A stretch of DNA of 64,000 nucleotides. Source: CAZENU01 sp965222125. GTDB lineage: Bacteria > Chloroflexota > Dehalococcoidia > Lucifugimonadales > CAZENU01. The stretch is taken from contig CBDCTC010000003.1 in NCBI GenBank assembly GCA_965222125.1, positions 62,001 to 126,000 on the forward strand, read 5' to 3'. Of the stretch, positions 35,666 through 43,628 are shown piece by piece. How positions within the stretch are numbered: the stretch's first letter is position 1; each line of letters starts with the position of its first letter. The notes beneath the pieces are model-generated. The model saw nothing but the letters and a program-made list of their open reading frames with translations. It did no database searches and was not told the DNA's origin. A program made the position numbers and the translations under genes.

Positions 35666-36798
35666 ATGAAGTTCGCGGCGTTCACGACCCTGGCGGCGTC
35701 CGCCGGGGAGGCCGCCACGGCCGAGGAATTTATCGACAACCTCAGACGGCAGACCATTCTGGCCGAGGAGCTGGGCTTCGAGGCCATGTGGCTCGGTGAA
35801 CACCACTTTGGGCCTTATGGAGTGGGCGATTTGCCGAACCCGATTCTGCTGGGCGCAGACCTCGCGGGCGGACGTCCAGGATTCGCATCGGACAGATGGC
35901 GAACATAGCTCCGTGGTGGCATCCGATACGGCTTGCCGAGGACATTGCGATCCTGGGCAACATGACCCGCGGACGGGTGGAGGTTGGCTTGGGCAGGGGA
36001 ATCTGGCCATATGAGGGTCCACAGTTTCATCCCAAGGTGGACCCTCGCAAGGATAAGGAGAACAGGGAACTGTTCCGCGAGACGGTGAACATAGTGCGGG
36101 GGATCTGGGCCAACGAGTACTTTTCGCACCATGGAACCAACTACAGCTTCCCTGCCGAAGACACCGTCTTCTCGCATCCCAAGTATCCGTCGAATCCCGC
36201 CTGGCAGGACGGGGAGAGGTAACGAAACTTCGGGTGACGCCGAGGTCCTACCAGAAGCCGCACCCGCCGCTGTGGATGACTGTTCCACAGACCGATCTGT
36301 AACGACTGCGGCCGAACTTGGACTGAAAGCATGCTATTGGCAACCCCCCTGCTCTCAGGATCAGGCAGCGAATGGAACTCTACGCACGGGTCAGGACCGA
36401 GCTGGAGGGAAGACCCTTCGGCGTGGGAGAAGACCAGGCGGTCATGCGTTCCACGTATGTCGCCTCTTCGATGGAGGAGGCGCGCCGAGATGCGGAAGAG
36501 GGCATCATGTCCGCATTCATCTTCAACGATCCCTTTCGCGGCAGGCAGGTGTTCACCAACCCGGACGAGGTCCTGGATCCTGACGTGAATCTGGACTGGG
36601 ACTTCCTGGAGTCACGCACCCTGCTTGTGGGTTCCCCTGAGAATGTGGTGGAGAAGATCCAGGAGCTGCGGAGCTATGTAAAACCTGGACTATCTGCTTG
36701 TCGAGTTCTCGCACATGGGGATTCCGTTGAGCAAAACCCTGACGAACCTGGAAACCTTTGCCGCAAAGGTGATGCCGCGATTCGCTGGGGACATCTGA
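35666..36798 (+). pseudogene. Luciferase-like monooxygenase, multiple frameshifts
   Basis: The start MKFAAFTTLAASAGE and AEELGFEAMWLGEHHFGPYG open a flavin/F420-dependent luciferase-like (LLM) protein. The match jumps frame near 35890 to IAPWWHPIRLAEDIAILGNM..GRVEVGLGRG, again near 36215 (YQKPHPPLWMTV), near 36300 (TTAAELGLKACYW), near 36360 (YARVRTELEGRPFGVGEDQAV) and near 36680, ending LDYLLVEFSHMGIPLSKTL..MPRFAGDI with a stop at 36796. At least four lesions make this a true pseudogene unless the local sequence is poor. GGGGAGG lies before the start. Confidence 0.82.
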
Positions 36799-36930
36799 AG
36801 CACGGAAAGAGGAGATTCCCGTCACGCTCACGCCCCGGACTCAACTCCCATCAAGGGACGGCGACGCCGTGGGACAGCCCGTTCGCGGACGCGGACGCGG
36901 CGGCAGTGGCGCCGGCCGCTGCCAGCGCAA

Positions 36931-37015
36931 TGGTGGGGAAGCCGGGACTCGAACCCGGACGCCTTGCGGCACATGATCCTAAATCATGCTCGTCTACCAA
37001 TTCCGACACTTCCCC
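36931..37015 (-). tRNA. tRNA-Leu (TAG)
   Basis: Minus strand: acceptor GGGGAAG/CTTCCCC, anticodon arm CATGA-TTTAGGA-TCATG with TAG anticodon, long class-II variable arm GCCGCAAGGC, T arm CCGGGTTCGAGTCCCGG, discriminator A and an encoded CCA (36931-36933). It follows the luciferase-like pseudogene, whose frame reads across it by chance. Confidence 0.95.
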
Positions 37016-37115
37016 GCGAGGCGAGCACGGCCATTATAGCGCCGCGTCGTTTCGGGACGCCATTGAGCATGGCTGGGTAGATGTTCGGGGACGAGGCTTC
37101 TTACGGCCCGCAACT

Positions 37116-37717
37116 TCAGACTGGGACGATAGCCTGGCCTCCCCCGTCGTCAGGCCGTGGCGTCGAGGTAGGGAACGAACAGGTCGCCCTGATGGTGGCG
37201 GCCTGGACCTGTTCCAGCCTGTTGACCATCACCCACGAGGGCACGTCGACCAACTGGGTGCTTCCGTCGTCAAGCCGCAGCTCCCAACGGTCCGATACGG
37301 GGCCCCCGTGTCGTCGATATCCCAGCCGCTCGTAGAGCCGAATCGCGTCCTTGTTGTCGATCGCCACTTCCAGGTTGACTTCGTCCAGGGCTCGCGCGGA
37401 GGCCATGGCCTCGACGGCCTTTACCAGAGCCGTTCCCGCACCCCGGCGGCGGAAAGCCGCTCCAACGTCGAGCGCGAACAGCCGCAGCGAGCCCGGCGCT
37501 GAAAGCCGTGTCCTCCCATGCTGACGGTCCCAACGACCTGTCAGTCCAGCTCGGCCACAAGCATGTCACGATACCCGAGGCGACTCTCCTCCAGCCTCCG
37601 GGTCACCTGCGCAGCAGGTACCTCAGGTCCAAGGGCCGCAATCAGCGGTCCGAGATCGCCGTCTACGGCGGGCCGGACGCTGAGCCTGGCGCTGTTGGTT
37701 TCGGACGCCATGGACAT
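37116..37717 (-). pseudogene. GNAT-family acetyltransferase, inactivated
   Basis: From ATG at 37717 or 37711 the frame reads MASETNSARLSVRPAVDGD and LEESRLGYRDMLVAELD, then a TGA where a Gly codon would fit (ELD*QVVGTVSM). The match then shifts frame after VGTVSM to SLRLFALDVGAAFRRRGAGT, the acetyl-CoA-binding motif A, and continues as EVNLEVAIDNKDAIRLYERLGY, motif B, to 37116. One nonsense change and one frameshift; the C-terminal half alone is an open frame starting MASARALDEV. Confidence 0.75.
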
Positions 37718-37811
37718 GCACCGCCTCTCGCTTGCCGCGTTCTATTGCCGTGTTGGACGGCAGCGCCAGCCGGCTGGGCCGGCCAGCTCGCCCTACGTCG
37801 TCGATCGGTGT

Positions 37812-38615
37812 CTACTCTTCCCTCCACGGCAGCCGCCCCAGGCCCAGCGACATCGTCACGACCGCGAATCCGGCCAGCACGGCCAGCTCCGTCCAGACGT
37901 CGCCACGCCCTGAGACGGACTTGCCGATTCCGTCGGCCGCGTACCGGAGCGGCGACACGTAGCCGAGCAGCCTGAGCAGGAACGGCGCCTGCTCCATCGT
38001 GAAGTAGACCGGAGATATGGCGGCCAGCGCGAGGGACAGCAGGCCGGTGATCAGGTTCCCCGCTTGCAGGGACGGGGCGAAGCTGACCACGAACAGCGTG
38101 AGTCCGGCCATCGTCAGCACGGACAGGATGAGGGATGGGACCAGTCCCCACGCTACGTCGATGTCCACTCCCGCCGCCAGCCCGAAGCCGAGCAGTGCGA
38201 CAACGGTTATCGTTCCCGAGATCGACGAGTACGCCAGCGAGCCCAGTACGTAGGCGCCCTTGGATACCGGCATGGTGATCAGCAGCCGCAGATTGCCCAT
38301 GAACCTCTGGGCCACGACGTTCTGCCCGACGAGCATGCCGATGGAGAACGTAACTCCGAAGACGATGGTGCCTGCCAGCAGCCTGCGTAGGATGTCCGGG
38401 TCGTCTGGAGCGATGGACCGGGTGACGTAGAACCAGGGTATCGGGAACCCCAAGGCCATCAGCGCCATCAGGTACCAGTGCTTGACCACCGGCAGGAAGT
38501 TGATCTCGAAGACGCTGACGGTGTCGGAGACGAACTTGCCCACGCCGCCGGTGCGGTACGGCGGGACCACTTCCGCTGCTGTAGAGTCGGCGCCGGCGGT
38601 GCGCATCTCGGACAT
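37812..38615 (-). CDS. ABC-2 type transporter permease (distal pair)
   Basis: A 267-residue membrane protein with six predicted helices in ABC-2 arrangement (WYLMALMALGFPIPWFYV, GTIVFGVTFSIGMLVGQNVV, ITVVALLGFGLAAGV, ILSVLTMAGLTLFVVSF, the SPVYFTMEQAP loop, LAVLAGFAVVTMSLGLG). SPLRYAADGIGKSVSG is shared almost word for word with the permease at 39546-40337, so the two arose by duplication. Its start overlaps the stop of the upstream ATPase gene. Last gene of the long operon; likely an export or resistance permease. Confidence 0.9.
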   Translation of the reverse strand: MSEMRTAGADSTAAEVVPPYRTGGVGKFVSDTVSVFEINFLPVVKHWYLMALMALGFPIPWFYVTRSIAPDDPDILRRLLAGTIVFGVTFSIGMLVGQNVVAQRFMGNLRLLITMPVSKGAYVLGSLAYSSISGTITVVALLGFGLAAGVDIDVAWGLVPSLILSVLTMAGLTLFVVSFAPSLQAGNLITGLLSLALAAISPVYFTMEQAPFLLRLLGYVSPLRYAADGIGKSVSGRGDVWTELAVLAGFAVVTMSLGLGRLPWREE

Positions 38616-39508
38616 CAGCGCTCATCCTCAGCGGTGATTCGTCCCTCGCCTCCGGTCAGCCCCAGGTAGACGTCCTCGAGGGTCGTCCGTGAAACGGAGT
38701 ACTCGCGGATGCCATCCGACTGCGCTTGCCGCACCAGCGACCTGTCGTCTGCGCCGTAGACGGTATGAGTGCGGTCGTCCGACTGGTACACGATCTTGTA
38801 CTCGAAGCCGTGGTCGGCGCGCAGATTGTCGATCGTGTCGAGGGCCAGGAGACGGCCGTCCTGAATGACGCCCACCCTGTCGCAGAGCGCCTCTGCCTCC
38901 TCCATGTAGTGAGTCGTCAGCAGCACCGTGGAGCCCCTCCGGCGATAGCCGCGCAGCAGATCCCACAGCTCGTGTCGAGCCTCAGGGTCGAGACCGGCGC
39001 TGGGTTCGTCCAGTACCATCAGCGGAGGGTCTGCCAGCGCCGCAATACCCAATAGCAGGCGACGGCGCAGGCCTCCAGAGAGCTCGTTGGCGGCCTTGTC
39101 ACGGTGCTCCTCCATTCGCAGATCGGATATCAGCTCCTCGGCGCGGCCTGAGGCCTTCCGACGCGGGAGGCCTCGCAGCTTCCCAAAGATGCGCAGGTGG
39201 TGACGTACGGACAGTTGATAGTAGAGGTTGGCCTCCTGCGGCATCACGCCCATCAGGCCCTTGACCCGGTTGGGGTGCGCCACGGCGTCGATTCCGAAGA
39301 CCCGGACCTCGCCGGCGGTCGGCACGAGCTCGGTGGTGATCTGGCGGACGAGGGTAGTCTTGCCGGCGCCATTGGGGCCGAGGATGCCGAGCAGCTCCCC
39401 GCGCCGCACGGCCAGCGTAACGTCGCGGTTGGCCTGCGTGCCGTTCCTGTACGTCTTGTCAAGGCCGCGCACCTCCACGGGCGGCGCCTCGTCGCGGTGG
39501 CTGGTCAT
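38615..39508 (-). CDS. ABC transporter ATP-binding protein (distal pair)
   Basis: A 297-residue ATPase with Walker A (LGPNGAGKTTLV), Q-loop VMPQEANLYYQLSV, signature ANELSGGLRRRLLLG, Walker B LMVLDEPSAGLD and switch His in LLTTHYMEEAEAL. A C-terminal DUF4162-like extension (HTVYGADDRSLVRQAQSDG..TLEDVYLGLTG) marks the drug/antibiotic-export DRA-type subfamily. It forms a pair with the permease that follows and is a paralogue of the ATPase at 40321-41211. Confidence 0.93.
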   Translation of the reverse strand: MTSHRDEAPPVEVRGLDKTYRNGTQANRDVTLAVRRGELLGILGPNGAGKTTLVRQITTELVPTAGEVRVFGIDAVAHPNRVKGLMGVMPQEANLYYQLSVRHHLRIFGKLRGLPRRKASGRAEELISDLRMEEHRDKAANELSGGLRRRLLLGIAALADPPLMVLDEPSAGLDPEARHELWDLLRGYRRRGSTVLLTTHYMEEAEALCDRVGVIQDGRLLALDTIDNLRADHGFEYKIVYQSDDRTHTVYGADDRSLVRQAQSDGIREYSVSRTTLEDVYLGLTGGEGRITAEDER

Positions 39509-39545
39509 GACAGCGGCTGCGCCCCCTCGGCGGGTCTGAGTTGTT

Positions 39546-40337
39546 CTACTTCTCTCTCCACGCTAGTCTCCAGAGTCCGAGGGCCATGGTGCCAAGTGCG
39601 GACGCGGCAAGCACGGCAACTTCGACGGCCACGTCGGTTCCGCCGGTGAGCGAGGCCGACAAACCATCGGCTGCGTACCTCAGGGGCGAGACGTAGCCCA
39701 GCCAGCGGAGAAGTAAAGGGGCCTGCTCCATGGTGAAGAAGACGGGTGAGACCATCGCCAGGATTATTCCCATTATGTTTGCCAGCATACTGCCGACCAT
39801 CAAATTTGGTGCAAAGCTGATTGTGAACAGGGTCAAGCCCGCCAGGAACAGCACGGCCAATAGGATGATCGGTAAGAAGGTCCACGTCAGGTCGGTATCG
39901 ATCCCCGAGGCGACCGCGAACACGAGGATGGCAACGACAGAACCGGCGCCGACCATTGAAGAATGAACCAGCGTTCCCGCAACGTAGGCGAACTTAGAAA
40001 CGGGTGCGGTGATTATCAGCTTCAGATTGCCGTTGAAGCGCTCGGCAAGGAGTTGTTGGGCGGTCTGGTTGGCCGTCGAGAAGGACACGCTGAACACCAG
40101 GGTCCCAGCTACTATCCTGATCAGTGCCGCGGGGTCGTCTGCAACGTAGGCGTTCAGCATGTAGAAAAGGGGGAGCGGAAAGACGAGGGCCCCGATGATG
40201 AACCAATGGCAGTACTTTGTACTGCTCCGTGTCTTGAACCCAACTATGGTGGTGATGTCGCCAACGAGCTTTGGCGGGCCGGTCGTCTGCAGATTCATGC
40301 CCGGGGTAGCGTTGACTGACTCAGGTTGACGTTTCAT
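39546..40337 (-). CDS. ABC-2 type transporter permease (proximal pair)
   Basis: A 263-residue permease homologous to the distal one: SPVFFTMEQAPLLLRWLGYVSPLRYAADGLSASLTGG near the C terminus and the same helix order. Its start overlaps the end of the upstream ATPase by 17 bases, indicating coupled translation. Base composition is slightly lower in GC than the distal copy (ATTATTCCCATTATG stretch), but it encodes the same protein type. Confidence 0.9.
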   Translation of the reverse strand: MKRQPESVNATPGMNLQTTGPPKLVGDITTIVGFKTRSSTKYCHWFIIGALVFPLPLFYMLNAYVADDPAALIRIVAGTLVFSVSFSTANQTAQQLLAERFNGNLKLIITAPVSKFAYVAGTLVHSSMVGAGSVVAILVFAVASGIDTDLTWTFLPIILLAVLFLAGLTLFTISFAPNLMVGSMLANIMGIILAMVSPVFFTMEQAPLLLRWLGYVSPLRYAADGLSASLTGGTDVAVEVAVLAASALGTMALGLWRLAWREK

Positions 40338-41211
40338 CGGTAATGCCCTCGCCGGTCAGCGCCAGGTATACGTCCTCCAGGTTGGCCCTGGCGATTGTGA
40401 ACTCCTCGACACCCTGATCTCTCAGCCGCTCGCTCAGCTCGCGGCTCGTGCCGCCGTAGATGGTGTGTGCCTCGCCGTCGCTGCTCTGAAACGTCGCCTT
40501 GAACTCCAGTTTGTGAGCGTTGCGGAGCGAGTCGACAGAGTCGATTGCCAGCACTCGGCCGTCGTTGATGATCCCGACGCGGTTGCTCAGCGCTTCAGCC
40601 TCGTCCATGTAGTGGGTGGTGAGCAACACCGCCGTGCCTTCGGTCTTGTACCGGGTGACCAGGGCCCATAGGTCGCGCCTCGATTGCGGGTCCAGACCCG
40701 CGGTTGGCTCATCCAGCACCAGGAGCGCCGGGCGGGTAAGCACGGCGATGCCGACGAGTACCCTCCGACGGAGGCCGCCAGACAGCTCGCCGGGATCTCT
40801 GTCCCGATGGTCGACGAGGTGGAGTGCGTCAACCAACTCGTCTGCTCGAACGCGGGAGTCCTTCCTGGATAGTCCATGAAGACGTCCAAAGACTCGGAGG
40901 TGGTGCCAGACCGAGAGTTCCGGATACAGTGTGGCCTCTTGCGGGATGGTCCCCATCAGACTCTTGACGCGCAGCGGCTCCGACACGGCGTCGTAGCCCA
41001 TCACGCGGACATCGCCCGACGTGGGTAGAAGCTCGGTCGTGATCTGCCGGACAAGGGTCGTCTTCCCGGCTCCATTGGGACCCAGGATGCCTAGGAGTTC
41101 CCCATCACCAACGGTGAACGTGATGTCGCGGTTGGCCCAAGTCCCGTTCTTGTACCTCTTGTTGAGGCCCCCAACCTCCAGAGGCGGCGCCTCGCTTCTG
41201 AGGGCGTTCAT
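40321..41211 (-). CDS. ABC transporter ATP-binding protein (proximal pair)
   Basis: A 296-residue ATPase: Walker A LGPNGAGKTTLV, Q-loop GTIPQEATLYPELSV, signature PGELSGGLRRRVLVG, Walker B LLVLDEPTAGLD, switch His LLTTHYMDEAEAL, and the same C-terminal extension ending LEDVYLALTGEG. Together with the adjacent permease it makes one exporter; the second exporter follows directly. The substrate is unknown; association with DUF4097-type envelope proteins and a small regulator suggests envelope-stress or antimicrobial defence. Confidence 0.93.
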   Translation of the reverse strand: MNALRSEAPPLEVGGLNKRYKNGTWANRDITFTVGDGELLGILGPNGAGKTTLVRQITTELLPTSGDVRVMGYDAVSEPLRVKSLMGTIPQEATLYPELSVWHHLRVFGRLHGLSRKDSRVRADELVDALHLVDHRDRDPGELSGGLRRRVLVGIAVLTRPALLVLDEPTAGLDPQSRRDLWALVTRYKTEGTAVLLTTHYMDEAEALSNRVGIINDGRVLAIDSVDSLRNAHKLEFKATFQSSDGEAHTIYGGTSRELSERLRDQGVEEFTIARANLEDVYLALTGEGITDETST

Positions 41212-41223
41212 GACGTGGTCACG

Positions 41224-41658
41224 CTACTCGGCGTAGATCCGGACCCTCTCACCGGGCTCCTGAACGTCAATCTCGAAGCCCGTCAGGCCGGCGATCAGCT
41301 CGTCCACGGCGTCCGGCTTGAGGTTGTGCACGTCGAAGTCCAGGCCCTTGCTGCGCAGCGCCTCGTTTATCCCATTGGCCGTCTCCTCCGGCAACAGCGC
41401 CGACAACCTGATGCCGGCGCGGAACAGGGCCAGCGGCACCCGGATGTTGACGTGGTCGCCTTCAGGGTCCACCTCCGGACTCGGCTCGACCACGATGCGC
41501 AGGTATTTCGCGTCGCCTGGCGGCACCGGGGCGAAACCGCCGCTGTCCGGCGACGGCTGCCGTTCCTCGTCCAGCGCGGACAGCAGCCGCTCCGCCTCCT
41601 CGGCGCTGACCTTGCCTTCTGCCGTCATCTCCAATATGCGTCGCCGATTCTCGTTCAT
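41224..41658 (-). CDS. SHOCT-like domain protein
   Basis: A 144-residue protein from the ATG at 41658 (MNENRRRI), with AGAGGAG 7 bases upstream. The N-terminal helix pair ILEMTAEGKVSAEEAERLL is the SHOCT-like motif also found at the start of the upstream DUF4097 protein and at the end of the DUF2089 regulator. The rest (YLRIVVEPSPEVDPEGDHVNIRVPL..LFRAGIRLSALLPEE) resembles the conserved domain seen beside DUF4097 genes, with no catalytic motif. No membrane segment. It probably acts with its neighbours as an accessory of the exporters. Confidence 0.8.
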   Translation of the reverse strand: MNENRRRILEMTAEGKVSAEEAERLLSALDEERQPSPDSGGFAPVPPGDAKYLRIVVEPSPEVDPEGDHVNIRVPLALFRAGIRLSALLPEETANGINEALRSKGLDFDVHNLKPDAVDELIAGLTGFEIDVQEPGERVRIYAE

Positions 41659-41708
41659 CTGCGTCTCCTCTTTGGCCGGATCCTCCCGGGCGCACAACGT
41701 CCGCGGGC

Positions 41709-42701
41709 TCAGGGGCCTTCGTCACCTTCAAGATCCTGAGCCTGCTCGATGCTCACTGATCCTGTGATGGTACTGACTCGGAGAGCGGTGCCTCCCGTGC
41801 CGACCGTTCCTTTTGCGTGGCCCCCTACGTGGCCCCGCGTCGCGTCGCTCGCGACGAAACCCGGCACGTCGCAGGCGATGCGTCCAGTTACGCACGAGGC
41901 GTCGATCTCGAGGTTCGGCTCGCCCGCAAGACTGATGGTGATTCCTCCGGTGACGGCGCTCATCTTGTTCTTGCCGCCGGCCGTCATCTCGCCCTCGAAG
42001 GAGATGGCGCCGGTCACCACCTCGGCCTTGAACTCACCGCTTGACCTCCTTACCTCAATCTTGCCGGTCGTCGAGCTGAGCTTGGCCGACCCTCGGAAAC
42101 CGTCGACCATCACCTGCCCCGTGACCGCGGCGGCGTCCAGCGTACCGCTCGCATCCTCTACCGAAATGCGTCCCGCCGACGTGTGGAGACTCGATGCGCC
42201 GCCCACACCACCGAGCGTGATTGGCCCCGCGCCGAGGCGGGCGTTGACGTCGGTGGCGGCCGGCGTCGTGACCTCTATGTTGACCCGCCCGTGTCGGCCT
42301 AGGTCTACGAACCCGAACAGCAGCTTCCTCGGCTTCTTCCGGGCGGACACTCTGACCTCGTCGCCGTGCTGGCTCACTTCGTACCCGACTCTGGACGGGC
42401 CGCCCGTCGTCGCACGGACCAGTATCTCGCCGGGAGGGCCGACGGCGACCGCCACACTGCCCTTGTCCACGTCCACGACGAGCCTGGGCGACTCGCCGAC
42501 AGTGAACGCGTCTTCGCGTTCGTCGGGCTCACGGCTTTCGAGCGGCGGCTCTACCTGGACCTCCACACGCTCGCGGGCTTCGGTGTGAGTCACGGCGGCG
42601 TTCGAGCGGCCTGACACGGCTTGCAGCAGCCGCTCAGCGTCGTCCACGCCTATCTTGCCCTCAGCAAGCATGTCGAGGATTTTTCTCTGATCGTCGACCA
42701 A
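41709..42701 (-). CDS. DUF4097-like beta-repeat protein with SHOCT-like N terminus
   Basis: About 330 residues. TTG at 42701 is chosen because GGGAGG lies 8 bases upstream and the motif DDQRKILDMLAEGKIGVDDAERLLQ begins here; the frame is open further but lacks support. After a charged linker comes a series of short beta units that alternate polar and small residues: GAGPITLGGVGGASSLHTSAGRISVEDASG.., TGQVMVDGFRGSAKLSSTTGKIEV, TGAISFEG, TGGITISLAG, TGSVSIEQ. This is the right-handed beta-solenoid pattern of DUF4097/YvlB-type proteins tied to envelope stress. No signal peptide. Confidence 0.85.
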   Translation of the reverse strand: MVDDQRKILDMLAEGKIGVDDAERLLQAVSGRSNAAVTHTEARERVEVQVEPPLESREPDEREDAFTVGESPRLVVDVDKGSVAVAVGPPGEILVRATTGGPSRVGYEVSQHGDEVRVSARKKPRKLLFGFVDLGRHGRVNIEVTTPAATDVNARLGAGPITLGGVGGASSLHTSAGRISVEDASGTLDAAAVTGQVMVDGFRGSAKLSSTTGKIEVRRSSGEFKAEVVTGAISFEGEMTAGGKNKMSAVTGGITISLAGEPNLEIDASCVTGRIACDVPGFVASDATRGHVGGHAKGTVGTGGTALRVSTITGSVSIEQAQDLEGDEGP

Positions 42702-42721
42702 TTTGTCCGCCTCCCACGCCT

Positions 42722-43000
42722 CTACCGAAGAGTGACCAGTACGTGCTCGGAGCCGTCCCGGACGTTGATTTCCAGCCCCCTTAGGCCGCAGAAGAGCCGG
42801 AACGCGTGCGGCCCCCCGAGCAGCACAGTCCTGCCCCAGCCTCTGGGCCACATGACCGCCGCAGCGACGATAACCAGTGGACTGAGCAGCAGGAAGACCA
42901 GCAGCACAGGAGGCCACAGCGCGAACAGCGGCAGCCACAGCCGGAAGCGCCGGCCATCGCCCTCGACCCGCACTCGCAGCACCGACGGCGGGAACGTCAC
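42722..43000 (-). CDS. Small membrane protein
   Basis: A 92-residue protein with one or two hydrophobic segments in the middle (LPLFALWPPVLLVFLLLSPLVIVAAAVMW), a cytosolic N terminus (MTFPPSVLRVRVEGDG) and a C-terminal GLRGLEINVRDGSEHVLVTLR. Not recognised beyond this. It overlaps the regulator gene upstream (ATGA) and precedes the DUF4097 gene by 21 bases. Position suggests a membrane sensor or anchor for the envelope proteins encoded after it. Confidence 0.75.
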   Translation of the reverse strand: MTFPPSVLRVRVEGDGRRFRLWLPLFALWPPVLLVFLLLSPLVIVAAAVMWPRGWGRTVLLGGPHAFRLFCGLRGLEINVRDGSEHVLVTLR

Positions 43001-43359
43001 TGGCTCATCCTCTCGATAGCCTCGTCCACGTCGATCTCGCCCCTCTCCAGCCGCTCGAGGACCTCGCCGCCGGCCGGGCCCGACTCGACCTCCACCAGCG
43101 GAAGCTGCTCGGCGATGCGGTTGAGCCGGTTCTTGACGGTCGGGTAGCTGACGCCGAACGCGCGCTCCATCTCCTTGATCGAGCCGTGGGAACGTACGAA
43201 GGCCATGACGAACACCTGGTCCTCCGCGGTCAGCCGCGCCAGCGGCGGCAGGTCGAAAGCGCCCTCGATCGCCGTACCGGTGCCGCCTATTCGCACTCTC
43301 TCGACGACCAGAGGCGCGCCGCGCGTAAGGTTCGTCAGCTCCTGCCAGTCTGATGCCAT
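42997..43359 (-). CDS. DUF2089-type transcriptional regulator
   Basis: A 120-residue protein, first gene of an eight-gene operon. FDLPPLARLTAEDQVFVMAFVRSHGSIKEMERAFGVSYPTVKNRLNRI is the DUF2089 helix-turn-helix block. The C terminus VLERLERGEIDVDEAIERM repeats the SHOCT-like motif of the two envelope proteins encoded downstream. The ATG at 43359 (MASDWQEL) is preferred over the longer frame because of GGCGGGG upstream. A perfect inverted repeat overlapping the promoter (43404-43443) is a likely autoregulatory operator. Confidence 0.85.
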   Translation of the reverse strand: MASDWQELTNLTRGAPLVVERVRIGGTGTAIEGAFDLPPLARLTAEDQVFVMAFVRSHGSIKEMERAFGVSYPTVKNRLNRIAEQLPLVEVESGPAGGEVLERLERGEIDVDEAIERMSQ

Positions 43360-43390
43360 TCGACCCCGCCTGACTGCACGATCTGAATGC

Positions 43391-43419
43391 AGCATACTGT
43401 TATATATCAAGAAAGTCAA
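43391..43419 (-). promoter_or_regulatory. Sigma-70-type promoter of the DUF2089-ABC operon
   Basis: On the minus strand TTGACT (43414-43419) and TATGCT (43391-43396) are spaced by exactly 17 bases, matching the consensus at 5/6 and 4/6 positions. The start codon of the regulator lies about 32 bases below the -10. The region is much more AT-rich than its surroundings. Confidence 0.65.
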
Positions 43420-43443
43420 GGATGGTCTTAACTTTCTTGATAT
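43404..43443. promoter_or_regulatory. Putative operator: perfect 13-bp inverted repeat
   Basis: ATATCAAGAAAGT (43404-43416) and ACTTTCTTGATAT (43431-43443) are exact inverted repeats separated by 14 bases. One arm lies inside the -35/-10 spacer of the promoter and the other just upstream, the geometry of a repressor or two-dimer site. The downstream gene encodes an HTH protein, so autoregulation is the simplest reading. Confidence 0.65.
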
Positions 43444-43628
43444 TCTCGCGGGAACTACTTCTCCACGGTGGGAAGGCGTGGCCCTGGAGCACTGCAGTGG
43501 CGAAGAAGAATGGTGAGGACGCCAGCTCGCGTGGCGGTCAGGGGTGTGTGACCATCCGGTCCGCCGGCGGCGGGCCCTCGGGCGTTACGGTGACGAGCGG
43601 CTGCGGGCGGCCGCCGCTCACCCGGGAG

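Noticed and set aside
36800..37502. Continuation of the plus-strand frame starting at 36372 across tRNA-Leu
   Set aside because: The real homology to luciferase-like proteins leaves this frame near 36680; the rest crosses a tRNA and a minus-strand GNAT relic and matches nothing.
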